64,000 nt of DNA from Brevundimonas sp. (GTDB taxonomy: Bacteria > Pseudomonadota > Alphaproteobacteria > Caulobacterales > Caulobacteraceae): the NCBI RefSeq assembly GCF_013912065.1, contig NZ_JACESA010000001.1:124001-188000 (forward strand), given 5' to 3'. Under the pieces are notes generated by a model. It had not been told where the DNA came from. It was given only the letters and a program-made list of their open reading frames with translations, and searched no databases. Positions 26,971 to 36,461 of this stretch are shown here, one piece after another (the stretch's first letter is position 1; the number at the start of each line of letters is the position of its first letter). The translations under genes were made by a program, and so were the position numbers.

Positions 26971-27044
26971 TGGGGAATGGTGTAATGGTAACACTCCGGT
27001 TTTTGGTACCGTCATTCTAGGTTCGAGTCCTAGTTCCCCAGCCA
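26971..27044 (+). tRNA. tRNA-Gln (anticodon TTG)
   Basis: The cloverleaf has acceptor TGGGGAA / TTCCCCA, D arm with GGTGTAATGGTAACAC, anticodon loop TTTTGGT (anticodon TTG), T arm CTAGG-TTCGAGT-CCTAG, discriminator G and an encoded CCA. Confidence 0.96.
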
Positions 27045-27129
27045 CCGCACTCCCTGGATTTTAAGCGTTCGATCCTTGGAGACGAGGAACTGGCGCCGAT
27101 TGCCGATCTGGTCGGGCTAGGTTCTGGAC

Positions 27130-28677
27130 CTAGGCGCCGAACGATATTTCGAAGGCGCTGGCGTGGCGGGTGGGCGTCGGTCCGGGCAGGTCGATGATCA
27201 GGGCGGTCTCCGCCTGTCGAAACGCGAGGGGATGCGCATGGCCGAGCAGGCGGACGGCGCGCACCGGCCGCGTCTCGTGCCCGGCGTCGCGACCGAGCGA
27301 GGTGATCGCCACCCGGCCCTGGGGTTCGCCCATGGTGATGGCGTAGAGCGTATCGCCGCGCGTGGTGAAGCGGATGTCGGCGGGCGTATAGGCCGCGTTT
27401 TCCTGGAATGCGCCGGCCGCCGTCTCGGTCGGACCCTCGCCGTGGACGCGCCAGGGCCGCGTGCCGTGGATCGCCTCGGCATTGACGCGCATCCAGGCCG
27501 CGAGATCGGCCAGCAGCGCCTGTGATTGCGGGGGCAGGGACCCGTCCGGATAGAGCGCCACATTGAGGAGCATATTGCCGTTCTTGCTGACGATGTCCGC
27601 GAGCATGCGGATAATGTCGGGTCCGGTCTTGTAGGCGTCGTCGTCGGCGTAGAACCAGTCGCCGTTGGAGGTGTCGGTCTGCCAGGGCCGGTCGTTGATC
27701 CCGCTCAGAACGCCCCGTTCGACATCCTGCACGCAGGCCTCGCGGTGGAACTCACCCGAGCCGAGGTCTTTGCAATTATAGACCGCCTCGAGGCGCCCGT
27801 GGCGCGCCATGCTGCTGTTATAGAAATGCGCGACCAGCGAACGGCCGACCTCGCCGAAGGGAAGGCCGCCGTCCGAGTAGAGAAGATCGGGCTGGTAGGA
27901 ATCGACCAGGTCGCGAATCCGATCGAACCAGTGCTTATGGAACCGGGGATCGCGCGTGTACCAGCTGGCCGCGTCGCCGCGATAAGCCTCGTCGTGGGCG
28001 GGGTGGTAGAGATCGCTGAAGCGGGGATCGGCGCCGTCGTAGGGAACGCCGAGCTTGGGCCAGAACTGGTCGTAGAGATGACTGGGACGCCACCAGTTGT
28101 GGCTGGCGCCCAGATGTTCCGAAACCCCGAAGCGCAGGCCACGCCTCAAGGCGGCGTCGCGCCAGGCGCCCACGATGTCTCGTCTGGGGCCCATGGCGAC
28201 GGCGTTCCATTTGTGGTGGCGTGAATTCCACAGATCGAAATTGTCGTGGTGGACGCCCATGCTGACGAAATATCGGGCGCCGGCGGCGGTATAGAGGTCC
28301 ATCAGCGCCTCCGGATCGAAACGCTCCGCCTTCCACAAGGGAATGATATCCTTGTAGCCCTGCTCCGACGGATGGCCGTAGGTCTCCAGGTGGTGGAGGT
28401 AGTGGGGGTGGCCGGGCACATACATCCAGCGCGCATACCAGTCGCCCCGTCGCGGCACGGCCTGCGGCCCCCAATGCGCCCATATGCCCAGCTTGGCGTC
28501 CCTGAACCAGTCGGGCGTCCGATAGGTCTTCAGCGAGTCGGCGGTGGCGGAGAAGGGGCCGGGTGCGGTGTCGAGGCGAACGCCTTCGACGGGCTGTGGC
28601 GTATCGGCGACCGCGCGGGCGGCGAAGGCCGCGGCGAGCGGGGCTCCCAGAAGACTACGTTTGCTGAACATCACCAT
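27130..28677 (-). CDS. Secreted alpha-L-fucosidase (GH29)
   Basis: This 515-residue protein is a family GH29 retaining alpha-L-fucosidase. The N-terminus is a signal peptide (SKRSLLGAPLAAAFAARAVA) with a Lys-Arg pair, possibly Tat-like. The catalytic barrel opens with WFRDAKLGIWAHWGPQAVP and contains the HHDNFDLW block; the nucleophile is Asp269 in PDLLYSDGG. A C-terminal beta-sandwich follows. The ATG at 28677 has GGAGG seven bases upstream. It is divergent from a family 42 gene, and a LacI-type palindrome lies between them, suggesting joint control of the two enzymes. Confidence 0.88.
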   Translation of the reverse strand: MVMFSKRSLLGAPLAAAFAARAVADTPQPVEGVRLDTAPGPFSATADSLKTYRTPDWFRDAKLGIWAHWGPQAVPRRGDWYARWMYVPGHPHYLHHLETYGHPSEQGYKDIIPLWKAERFDPEALMDLYTAAGARYFVSMGVHHDNFDLWNSRHHKWNAVAMGPRRDIVGAWRDAALRRGLRFGVSEHLGASHNWWRPSHLYDQFWPKLGVPYDGADPRFSDLYHPAHDEAYRGDAASWYTRDPRFHKHWFDRIRDLVDSYQPDLLYSDGGLPFGEVGRSLVAHFYNSSMARHGRLEAVYNCKDLGSGEFHREACVQDVERGVLSGINDRPWQTDTSNGDWFYADDDAYKTGPDIIRMLADIVSKNGNMLLNVALYPDGSLPPQSQALLADLAAWMRVNAEAIHGTRPWRVHGEGPTETAAGAFQENAAYTPADIRFTTRGDTLYAITMGEPQGRVAITSLGRDAGHETRPVRAVRLLGHAHPLAFRQAETALIIDLPGPTPTRHASAFEISFGA

Positions 28678-28768
28678 TCCAGTCCCTCCCGGTTTGACGT
28701 TGTCGAACGTTCGCTCTTGGCCCGGAGACCGGGCACGGCATTGCAACGCCGTTAGGCCGCAGCTACAA

Positions 28769-28782
28769 TGTTAGCGCTATCA
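28769..28782. promoter_or_regulatory. LacI-family operator-like palindrome
   Basis: TGTTAGCGCTATCA has six of seven arm pairs matched around a central CG and fits the LacI/GalR-family pattern TG-N2-A-N-CG-N-T-N2-CA. It lies about midway between the divergent fucosidase and galactosidase starts (about 90 bases from each). No lacI-type gene is in the window. Confidence 0.6.
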
Positions 28783-28877
28783 ATAAACGGGTCAACCGTC
28801 AGGGCTGCGGCGTGCGAGCGCCATAAGGGGAAGAAACGCGGCGCCATTGGCGTCGGCAGGCATGCCGGAGGAAGCGA

Positions 28878-30926
28878 ATGAAAGCCTTGATGATCAGCCT
28901 GGCCGCTGTGGTCGCGACCTTGGCCGGCGTAGCGAACGCCGCACCTCCGGGCGATCGACCGGGCGCGGCCGTGGTTGGAGACCGCCTGTTCGTCGGCGCC
29001 AATTATCAGCCCGTGGACCGCACGCCGGAAGAAATCCATCGCGACATCGCCTTCATGAAACAGGCGGGCTTCAATATCGTCCGCATGGGCGATCTGGCGT
29101 GGGACTATTTCGAACCCGCCGACGGTCGTTTCGATTTCGCCCGGTTCGACGCGGTGATGGACGAAATGCACGCCAACGGGATTCGCGTGATCCTGGATAT
29201 TCCAGGCCAGCCCGCGCCGATCTGGCTGCATCACCGCTATCGGGGCGTGGACCTGGTCGATCAGGACGGCGTGCGTCTGCATCCCGCCGAACGCTATATG
29301 GATAATATCGCCGATCCCGATTACCGGCGCCTGCTTCACCGGATGGCCGATACGCTGACGCGCCGCTACGCGACGCATCCGGCCGTGATCGCGGTGGGCT
29401 ACAACAATGAAATCGGCAACGGATTCATGTCCTATTCCGCGGCGGATCGCGAGCGCTTCGTGACCTGGCTGAAGGCGCGTTACGGCGATCTGGACACGTT
29501 GAACCGGGCTTGGGCCACGCAGCGCTGGTCACGTCGGATCGGCGCCTGGGACGAGGTGCAGATCCCGTATGGCGACGGCCCCGGGCCGTTCGAACGGTAT
29601 CTGGATCTGCGGCGCTACTGGTCCGAGGAGACGATCGAGGTTCTGACGGAACTGGACGCCGTGCGCCAAGCCAACATGCCCGCCACGCCCGCCCTGTCGA
29701 ACCTGTGGCCGGGATCGGGGCGGCGCGGCTTCGACTATCTGTCCAGCTATCGAGGCTACGCCGATCACGGAGCCTTCGGCTATTACGCCGGCGATGCGAT
29801 CAGCGGCGCGTATGAAACCCTGCAGATGCGAGGCGCGTTGGAGACGCCGGTCTGGTTCAACGAATTCCAGGCGGGCGGCGGCGGCTATTATGGAACGCGC
29901 GGTCGCTCGCGCATGTGGGCCTATTTTGGTCTGCTGAACGGCGGTCAGGGCTTCCTGGCCTGGACCTTCAACACCCATTTGGGAGGCGAGGAACAGGCGC
30001 TGTTCGGCCTGATCGATCACGACAACACGCCGTCCTGGAAGCTGGACGAATGGGGCGCGATCGCGTCGGAATTCAAACGGCTCGAGACGCTGGGCTTCCC
30101 CCGCAGGCTCGAGCCCCAGGTGGCCTTCGCCTATTCGTTCGAGGCGGAGGCGGCCTCCGACCCCCGTTCACGCACCAATACGGTCCGCCAGTATTTCACG
30201 ACCCCCTATATGGATCAGCAGCGAAACGCCTTCGCGCCGATCTATGGCGACAATATCGACGCCGCCGTGATCGACGTCGCCCATGAGGATCTGACCCCCT
30301 ACAGGCTCGTTGTCGTTCCCGCTCTCTATCTGATGAGCGATGCGACGGCGGCGAACATTAGATCCTATGTAGGCAACGGCGGAACGGTCATCATGACCGC
30401 CTTTTCGGCCAAGGTGGGAGAGACGAACCAGTGGTTCGACACGCCGCTGCCGGGGCGGCTCACCGACGTGTTCGGCCTGCGCACCAAGGAATTCTATCGC
30501 GCTTCCCATCCTTTGAGCGGGACGATCGGCGCGGACGCCTTCACCTCGCCCATCGACTTCTACGAAGTGCTGGAGCCCTCCACCGCGACGGTGATGGGCC
30601 GGATCGAAAACGTGGAGGGCGCGCCGCCCATCGCCACCGTCAACGCCTATGGAAAGGGCCGCGCCATCTATGTCGCGACGCCCGCGCACCCGACCGTTAT
30701 GACGCCGCTTTACCGCGACCTCTACGCCGAACTCGGCATCGTTCGCGGGCCGATCACGCCTGAAGGCGTCTATGCCCGGGTCGTCGACGGCCGCACCCTC
30801 TATGTCAATACGACCGGCGAAACCAAGGAGGTCGCCCGCTCCGGGGACGGCCGGGGTCTTTTGTCGGACCGGCCGGTGGACAAAACACTCCACCTTGCGC
30901 CCTGGGGCGTCGAAGTCGTGGAATAG
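28878..30926 (+). CDS. Secreted beta-galactosidase (GH42)
   Basis: This 682-residue retaining glycosidase of family GH42 has a cleavable signal peptide ending near GVANA. The barrel opens with FVGANYQPVDRTPEE and has GFNIVRMGDLAWDYFEP. The acid/base is Glu178 in YNNEIG, and the nucleophile Glu329 is in WFNEFQAGG. A trimerisation-type domain (about 400-600) and a small C-terminal beta domain follow. GGAGG lies eight bases before the ATG. Together with the divergent GH29 it suggests release of galactose and fucose from glycans such as plant arabinogalactans or xyloglucan side chains. Confidence 0.9.
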   Translation: MKALMISLAAVVATLAGVANAAPPGDRPGAAVVGDRLFVGANYQPVDRTPEEIHRDIAFMKQAGFNIVRMGDLAWDYFEPADGRFDFARFDAVMDEMHANGIRVILDIPGQPAPIWLHHRYRGVDLVDQDGVRLHPAERYMDNIADPDYRRLLHRMADTLTRRYATHPAVIAVGYNNEIGNGFMSYSAADRERFVTWLKARYGDLDTLNRAWATQRWSRRIGAWDEVQIPYGDGPGPFERYLDLRRYWSEETIEVLTELDAVRQANMPATPALSNLWPGSGRRGFDYLSSYRGYADHGAFGYYAGDAISGAYETLQMRGALETPVWFNEFQAGGGGYYGTRGRSRMWAYFGLLNGGQGFLAWTFNTHLGGEEQALFGLIDHDNTPSWKLDEWGAIASEFKRLETLGFPRRLEPQVAFAYSFEAEAASDPRSRTNTVRQYFTTPYMDQQRNAFAPIYGDNIDAAVIDVAHEDLTPYRLVVVPALYLMSDATAANIRSYVGNGGTVIMTAFSAKVGETNQWFDTPLPGRLTDVFGLRTKEFYRASHPLSGTIGADAFTSPIDFYEVLEPSTATVMGRIENVEGAPPIATVNAYGKGRAIYVATPAHPTVMTPLYRDLYAELGIVRGPITPEGVYARVVDGRTLYVNTTGETKEVARSGDGRGLLSDRPVDKTLHLAPWGVEVVE

Positions 30927-31019
30927 TCGAAGGTCCGCCGCGAAATGAGCCGGTGAGGGCTTCCGCTCGATCGTCCCCGTCCCTAGCTAGACGGTAAGTC
31001 GCAGCCGAGGAGAACGACC

Positions 31020-31535
31020 ATGGCCACCGCCCCCGAAAAACGTCTGGCGCCGCTCAGAACCCCCACCAGTCTGTCCGAGGATGCGACGCGGGATGTCTCC
31101 GCCGCCCTGACGACGCTGCTGGCCGATGTCTTCGCCCTCTATATCAAGACCAAGAATTTCCACTGGCACGTCTCCGGGCCGCATTTCCGGGATTATCACC
31201 TGCTGCTGGATGAACAGTCGGCGGAAATTCTGGCCATGACCGACCTGATCGCCGAGCGCGCGCGCAAGATCGGCGGGACCACCCTGCGCTCCGTCGGTCA
31301 GATCTCGCGCGAGACGCGCGTCGCCGACAATGACGCCGACTATGTGGATCCGCTGGACATGCTGGCCGAGCTGCGGGAGGACAACAACGACCTGGTCGGC
31401 CGCATGCGCGAGCTCCACGACCTGTGCGACGAGCATGGCGACATCGCCACGGCCAGTCTGCTGGAAAACTGGGTCGACGAGACCGAGAAACGGGTCTGGT
31501 TCCTGTTTGAAACAGGACGTCGCGGCAACGTCTGA
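31020..31535 (+). CDS. dps: Dps-family DNA-protecting ferritin
   Basis: Dps forms 12-subunit cages that oxidise and store iron and protect DNA under stress. The 171-residue protein has the ferroxidase-site residues of the family in FHWHVSGPHFRDYHLLLDEQ, which includes the two His and the Asp/Glu ligands, followed by helix C and the GDIATASLLENWVDE block. The N-terminal 20 residues are basic and Pro/Ser-rich, as in DNA-binding forms. GAGGAG precedes the ATG. It is a single-gene unit. Confidence 0.93.
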   Translation: MATAPEKRLAPLRTPTSLSEDATRDVSAALTTLLADVFALYIKTKNFHWHVSGPHFRDYHLLLDEQSAEILAMTDLIAERARKIGGTTLRSVGQISRETRVADNDADYVDPLDMLAELREDNNDLVGRMRELHDLCDEHGDIATASLLENWVDETEKRVWFLFETGRRGNV

Positions 31536-31615
31536 CACAGGGCCGCCGTCCTTCCGCTTGCCAAATCTTAACGATCGGTAATACTCCGATCCGGAGGCAG
31601 CAGGGAGGAAGGACG

Positions 31616-31993
31616 ATGCGGATCTGGTCGATCGGTCGCGTTCTGGCGCTGGGCGTCGTCGTCATGGCGGCGCCGGTTCGAGCGGATATGGCGCAGGCGG
31701 ACATGGGGGACGCCTTCGGCAACACCATCGTTTCCCACTATCCCAACGGCCAGTGGGTCAAGCATTTCTTCGAGCCGGACGGCCGCTACGCCTCGCAGTT
31801 CTCGGACGGGCGACAGCTCAGCGCGCGCTGGAGCGTCGAGGGCGACAAGATCTGCCTCACGGGATTTCGTCCCCGCCAGATCCTGCCGCGGTTCTGCAGC
31901 CGCATGGTCGCGGCCGATGTGGGCGATACCTGGCAGGCCCGCGATCCTCTGGGCCGCACCATTCGCAACGAACTGGTCGCCGGCCGCCGTTGA
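31616..31993 (+). CDS. Small secreted hypothetical protein
   Basis: I do not recognise a named domain. The 125 residues begin with a signal peptide (about 1-23, cleavage near VRA-DM). The mature part has a repeated beta pattern (TIVSHYPNGQWVKHFF, then DGRYASQF, then SARWSVEGDKICLTG) that looks like a compact beta-sandwich with two Cys, a layout seen in short periplasmic proteins of caulobacters. GGGAGGAAGG lies before the ATG. A weak promoter (CTTGCC, 16 bases, TAATAC) may lie near 31558-31586. Confidence 0.7.
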   Translation: MRIWSIGRVLALGVVVMAAPVRADMAQADMGDAFGNTIVSHYPNGQWVKHFFEPDGRYASQFSDGRQLSARWSVEGDKICLTGFRPRQILPRFCSRMVAADVGDTWQARDPLGRTIRNELVAGRR

Positions 31994-32054
31994 CCGCGCA
32001 CCGCAGGCCCTTGTCAGGGGAGCCGCGGCCCTCTAGAGCCCACGACCTGCCCAT

Positions 32055-32139
32055 GCGGATGTGGCGGAACTGGTAGACGCACTGGATTTAGGTTCCAGCG
32101 CCGCAAGGCGTGGAGGTTCGAGTCCTCTCATCCGCACCA
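32055..32139 (+). tRNA. tRNA-Leu (anticodon TAG)
   Basis: This class II tRNA has acceptor GCGGATG / CATCCGC, anticodon stem CTGGA / TCCAG with loop TTTAGGT (anticodon TAG), a long variable arm (GCGCCGCAAGGCGT), T arm GGAGG-TTCGAGT-CCTCT, discriminator A and an encoded CCA. Confidence 0.96.
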
Positions 32140-32144
32140 CAGCA

Positions 32145-32174
32145 AAAAGGCCCGGGATCACTCCCGGGCCTTTT
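32145..32174. terminator. Bidirectional rho-independent terminator
   Basis: AAAAGGCCCGGGA (32145-32157) and TCCCGGGCCTTTT (32162-32174) form a 13-bp stem with A and T tracts on the two sides. It can end both the tRNA-Leu transcript and the convergent permease transcript. Confidence 0.88.
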
Positions 32175-32195
32175 CCTTTACCAATGGCTCGCGCC

Positions 32196-33806
32196 TCAGT
32201 CCCGCTCTTCCTTCGAGCCAGGGGCGGGCGCGCCGGGCATCGGCGGAACCGGGCCGCCGGGCGCGTCCGGAGACAGCTCCGGCACCTCGATGAGACCTTG
32301 GCCGACGTGGCTCTTGCGGTAGCCATACAGGAAGTAGATCACCAGGCCGACGGCGCCCCAGATCGGCAGCACCAGCTTGGCGTCGTGGGGCAGGTTCCAG
32401 AACAGGAAGGCGCAGCCGAAGGCGGACAGGGGCGCGAAGACCCAGATCAACGGCGTGCGGAACGGGCGCTTGCGGTTGGGGTCTTTCACACGCAGCACCA
32501 GGACGGCGATCGAGACCATGAAGAAGGCGAACAGGGTGCCCGAGTTCGAGATGTCGGCCAGCTGACCGACCGGGAACAGGGCGCCGCCGATGGCCACCGC
32601 GATGCCGGTGAAGGCGGTCACGATGTACGGCGTCTTCCACTTGGAGTGGATCTTGGTCAGGCCTTCCGGCAGAAGGCCGTCGCGCGCCATCACGAAGAAG
32701 ATGCGGGTCTGGCCGTAGATCATCATCAGAATGACCGAGGGCAGGGCCAGGAGGGCGGCGGTGCCGAGGGCGTTGCCGATCTGCGGGTGACCGATGACGC
32801 GCAGCACGTGAGCCAGGGCTTCGTTGGAGCAGACCAGCGCATCGGCGTTGGCCGGCAGGGCGCAGGCGGCGACGAAGGCGGGCGAGCCCGGCTGGACCGC
32901 TTCACCGGCGGCGCCGAGCACAGGCTGTGCCCCGATGGCGCCGGCCGCGCCAAGGGCGACCAGCAGGTAAAAAATGGTGCAGATGGCCAGTGAGCCGATC
33001 AGACCGATCGGCACGTTGCGCTGCGGGTTCTTGGTTTCCTCTGCCGCAGTCGAAACGGCGTCGAAGCCGACATAGGCGAAGAAGATAGAGGCGGCGGCGC
33101 CGACGACGCCCATGCCCGAATAGGCGCCGAACATGCCGTTTGGCGCGAAGGGCGACAGGTTGGCCGTCTTGATCACCGGCAGGGTGATGACGATGAAGAC
33201 GGTCAGGGCGGCGACCTTGATCAAGACCAGGAAGGCGTTGACGCGCGCCGATTCCGTCGTGCCGAGCATCAACAGACCCGTCACCAGCAGCGCCACGACG
33301 ATGGCCGGAATATTGACGATGCCGACGGAGAAGTCAGGCGTGGGAATGAAGCCGTTCATGGACCAGGTCGGTCCGGCGGATAAGAGGTCGGGGAAGTTGA
33401 ATCCCAGCCCCTGTTCTATCAGACCCAATACATACCCTGACCAACCGACAGACACGGCGGACGCCGCTACAGCGTATTCGAGGATCAGCGCCCAGCCGAC
33501 TGTCCAGGCCAACAACTCGCCCATGACGGCGTAGGTATAGGTGTAGGCCGAGCCTGATACAGGCGCCATGGCCGCCAGTTCGGAATAGCAGAGGGCCGCG
33601 ACGGCGCAGACCGCGCCGGCGATGACGAAGCTGACCATCATGCCGGGACCGGCCTTCTGGGACGCAGCCGCCGTCAGAACGAAGATGCCGGTGCCGATGA
33701 TGGCGCCAATGCCCAGCAAGGTCAGTTGAACAGGACCGAGCGACCGATGAAGCGATTTCTTCTCGGCCGTGGCCAGAATCGCGTCGAGCGACTTAACGCG
33801 CCACAT
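32196..33806 (-). CDS. APC-superfamily amino acid permease (CAT type)
   Basis: This 536-residue integral membrane protein of the APC superfamily resembles cationic amino acid transporters such as YfnA. It has about 12-13 membrane segments. The opening LGIGAIIGTGIFVLTAAA holds the unwound helix-1 Gly motif that binds the substrate backbone, followed by ELAAMAPVSGSAYTYTY. The long loop near residues 300-350 contains two Cys. The Pro/Gly-rich tail is cytoplasmic. The start is ATG 33806, with GGGGGT five bases upstream. The specific amino acid is unknown. Confidence 0.88.
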   Translation of the reverse strand: MWRVKSLDAILATAEKKSLHRSLGPVQLTLLGIGAIIGTGIFVLTAAASQKAGPGMMVSFVIAGAVCAVAALCYSELAAMAPVSGSAYTYTYAVMGELLAWTVGWALILEYAVAASAVSVGWSGYVLGLIEQGLGFNFPDLLSAGPTWSMNGFIPTPDFSVGIVNIPAIVVALLVTGLLMLGTTESARVNAFLVLIKVAALTVFIVITLPVIKTANLSPFAPNGMFGAYSGMGVVGAAASIFFAYVGFDAVSTAAEETKNPQRNVPIGLIGSLAICTIFYLLVALGAAGAIGAQPVLGAAGEAVQPGSPAFVAACALPANADALVCSNEALAHVLRVIGHPQIGNALGTAALLALPSVILMMIYGQTRIFFVMARDGLLPEGLTKIHSKWKTPYIVTAFTGIAVAIGGALFPVGQLADISNSGTLFAFFMVSIAVLVLRVKDPNRKRPFRTPLIWVFAPLSAFGCAFLFWNLPHDAKLVLPIWGAVGLVIYFLYGYRKSHVGQGLIEVPELSPDAPGGPVPPMPGAPAPGSKEERD

Positions 33807-33951
33807 AGAATACCCCCACGTTTTTACTGCGGCCCACGGCCGCGTTGGCGGGACGCTAGCGGCGGATCGCGGGCCGCGCAACGCGCATGACGCAGCGGTA
33901 AAGGCCTCACGACGCTTTCGTGATCCCGCTGCATCGGGCTAGAGGCGGGTG

Positions 33952-36399
33952 ATGTTGCCGATCCACGCCGTTCTCGAACCGCTGAAAGCCGCTCTCGCGG
34001 CTGGAAACACCGCGGTGCTGGCCGCTCCGCCGGGGGCGGGCAAGACGACGGTCGTGCCCCTGGCCCTGCTCGATCAGGCGTGGCTGGGAGAGGCGAGGGT
34101 GCTGGTGCTGGAGCCGCGCCGGATCGCCGCACGGGCCGCCGCTGACCGGATGGCGACTACTCTGGGCGAAGAGGCCGGGGGGACCGTCGGCTATCGCACC
34201 CGACTGCAAAGCCGGATCGGGCCGAAAACCCGGATCGAGGTGATCACGGAGGGTGTGTTCACTCGAATGATTCTGGACGATCCCGGCCTGGACGGGGTCG
34301 GGGCGGTCCTGTTCGACGAATTCCACGAACGTAACCTGGACGCAGACCTGGGCCTTGCCCTGGCGCGGGAGACGCAAGGGGTGCTGCGCGACGACCTGCG
34401 GCTGCTGGTGATGTCGGCGACCCTGGACGTGGCGGGGGTGTCGCGTCTGCTCGAGGGCGCGCCGGTGATCGAGGCGGAGGGCCGGGCCTATCCTGTGGAA
34501 ACTCGCTATCTGGGGCGCAATCCGGCCGAGCGGTTCGAGGAGGCCATGGCGCGGGCCTGTCTGACCGCCGTGGGCGAGGAGACAGGGTCGGTGCTGGCCT
34601 TCCTGCCAGGGCAGGGCGAGATCCACCGAGTGGCGCGGCTGGTCAATGAGCGGTTGCGGCTGGCGAATGTCGATGTGGTTCCCTTGTACGGCGGGCTGGA
34701 CCGGGCCGAGCAGGATCGCGCGATCGAGCCGGCGGCGCCTGGACGACGCAAACTGGTGCTGGCGACCTCGGTGGCGGAAACCAGTTTGACCATCGACGGG
34801 GTTCGGGTGGTGCTGGACGGCGGCCTGTCGCGCGTGCCTCGGTTCGAGCCGTCCAGCGGCCTGACGCGACTGGCGACGGTGCGGGTCAGCCGATCCTCGG
34901 CCGAGCAGAGGCTGGGTCGGGCGGGGCGGACCGAGCCCGGCATCTGTTACAGGCTGTGGGACGAGGAACAGACACGCGGTCTGGTCCCACACCAGAAGCC
35001 CGAGATTCAGGAAGCGGACCTGACCGGTCTGGCGCTGGATCTGGCCCGTTGGGGCGCGCGGTCGGTCGAGGGGCTGGCCCTGCTCGATCCGCCGCCGGCC
35101 GGCGCCATGGCCGAGGCGCGCAAGATATTGACGCGGCTGGGCGCGCTGGACGCGGACGGAGGGCTGTCGGATCACGGCAGGCGGCTGACGCGGATTCCGC
35201 TGTCGCCCAGACTGGCTCATATGGTCGCCGTGGCCTCGGACGCCGGAGATGCGATGACCGGCGCGCGGATCGCGGCGGTGTTGAGCGAACCGGGCCTGGG
35301 CGGATCGGGCGTGGATCTGGCGGATCGGCTGGTCGGGCTGGACCGGGACCGGTCGCCACGAGCGCGGGATGCGTTGAAACTGGCGGACCGCTGGGCGCGG
35401 GCGGCGGGCGGCGGGCGGGGCGAAGCCGTCGAGCCGGGCATGCTGCTGGCCGAAGCCTTTCCCGAACGGATCGCCAAGGCGCGCGGCAAGCCCGGCGAAC
35501 TGCTGCTGGCCAGCGGGCGGGGCGCGGTGCTGGACGCGACCGATCATCTGGCGCGCGAACCCTGGCTGGCGGTGGCGGAACTCGCAGGGGGCGGGGCCGG
35601 CGGCGAGGCGCGCGACCGGGTTCGGCTGGCGGCGGCGCTGGACGGGACGCGGATCGAGACCGACCTGGGGCGGCTGATTGAGGTCGAGGACCGGCTGACC
35701 AAGGCGCCCTCCGGGCGGATGGAGATCCGACGGGCGCGGAAGATCGGCGCCCTGGTCCTGGACGAAAAGGTCATCGGGGCGCCGGACGCCAAGGCCATGA
35801 CGGCGGCGCTGAAGTCGGAGATCGAGGCCGAGGGGCTGGGCGCGCTGAAATGGGGCGAACAGGCGACGGGATTGCGGGCGCGCCTGGCCTTCCTGCATGG
35901 GCTGGACCCGACATGGCCCGACATCTCGGACACGGCCCTTCTGGCACGACGCGCGGACTGGCTCTGGCCGTTGCTGGAGGGGGCGAAGTCGTTGGAATCC
36001 ATCGTTGATGGACGTTTGGCGGATGCGCTGCGCGGCCTGATCCCCTGGGATCTGCAGCGCAGGCTGGATGATCTGGCGCCGAGCCGGCTGACGACGCCGC
36101 TGGGGTCGGCGAGCATCGACTATGGCGCCGAGGGCGGGCCGCGCGTGGAGATCCGCGTTCAGGAACTGTTCGGCGTCGTCACCCATCCGGTAGTCGGGGG
36201 CGGGCGCGTGCCCTTGACCCTGTCCCTGTTGTCGCCGGCGCGGCGGCCGGTTCAGGTGACGAAGGATCTGCCGGGTTTCTGGGCTGGATCCTGGGCGGCG
36301 GTGCGGTCGGAGATGCGGGGCCGTTATCCCCGCCATCCCTGGCCCGAGAACCCAGCCGAGGCCCAGGCCACGAACCGGGTCAAACCGCGAGGGACGTGA
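33952..36399 (+). CDS. hrpB: ATP-dependent helicase HrpB
   Basis: This DEAH/DExH-box helicase of the HrpB family has 815 residues. Motif I is APPGAGKTT, the DExH box is DEFHERN, motif III is SATLD and motif VI is QRLGRAGRTEPG. The C-terminal HrpB domain follows the helicase-associated 2 domain. HrpB is widespread in proteobacteria but its RNA target is unclear. GAGG six bases upstream favours ATG 33952 over the GTG directly before it. The last bases run into the leader of the MFS gene. Confidence 0.95.
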   Translation: MLPIHAVLEPLKAALAAGNTAVLAAPPGAGKTTVVPLALLDQAWLGEARVLVLEPRRIAARAAADRMATTLGEEAGGTVGYRTRLQSRIGPKTRIEVITEGVFTRMILDDPGLDGVGAVLFDEFHERNLDADLGLALARETQGVLRDDLRLLVMSATLDVAGVSRLLEGAPVIEAEGRAYPVETRYLGRNPAERFEEAMARACLTAVGEETGSVLAFLPGQGEIHRVARLVNERLRLANVDVVPLYGGLDRAEQDRAIEPAAPGRRKLVLATSVAETSLTIDGVRVVLDGGLSRVPRFEPSSGLTRLATVRVSRSSAEQRLGRAGRTEPGICYRLWDEEQTRGLVPHQKPEIQEADLTGLALDLARWGARSVEGLALLDPPPAGAMAEARKILTRLGALDADGGLSDHGRRLTRIPLSPRLAHMVAVASDAGDAMTGARIAAVLSEPGLGGSGVDLADRLVGLDRDRSPRARDALKLADRWARAAGGGRGEAVEPGMLLAEAFPERIAKARGKPGELLLASGRGAVLDATDHLAREPWLAVAELAGGGAGGEARDRVRLAAALDGTRIETDLGRLIEVEDRLTKAPSGRMEIRRARKIGALVLDEKVIGAPDAKAMTAALKSEIEAEGLGALKWGEQATGLRARLAFLHGLDPTWPDISDTALLARRADWLWPLLEGAKSLESIVDGRLADALRGLIPWDLQRRLDDLAPSRLTTPLGSASIDYGAEGGPRVEIRVQELFGVVTHPVVGGGRVPLTLSLLSPARRPVQVTKDLPGFWAGSWAAVRSEMRGRYPRHPWPENPAEAQATNRVKPRGT

Positions 36400-36413
36400 A
36401 CCTAGGCTTGACG

Positions 36414-36428
36414 TGGAACGGCGTTCCA
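36414..36428. promoter_or_regulatory. Perfect inverted repeat upstream of the MFS transporter gene
   Basis: TGGAAC-GGC-GTTCCA starts 15 bases after the hrpB stop and 34 bases before the MFS start. TTGACG (36408-36413) abuts it, but no good -10 box follows. It may be a regulator site. Confidence 0.4.
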
Positions 36429-36461
36429 AGCATTGCCCGTGCGCCCAGACAGGATGCCGAC

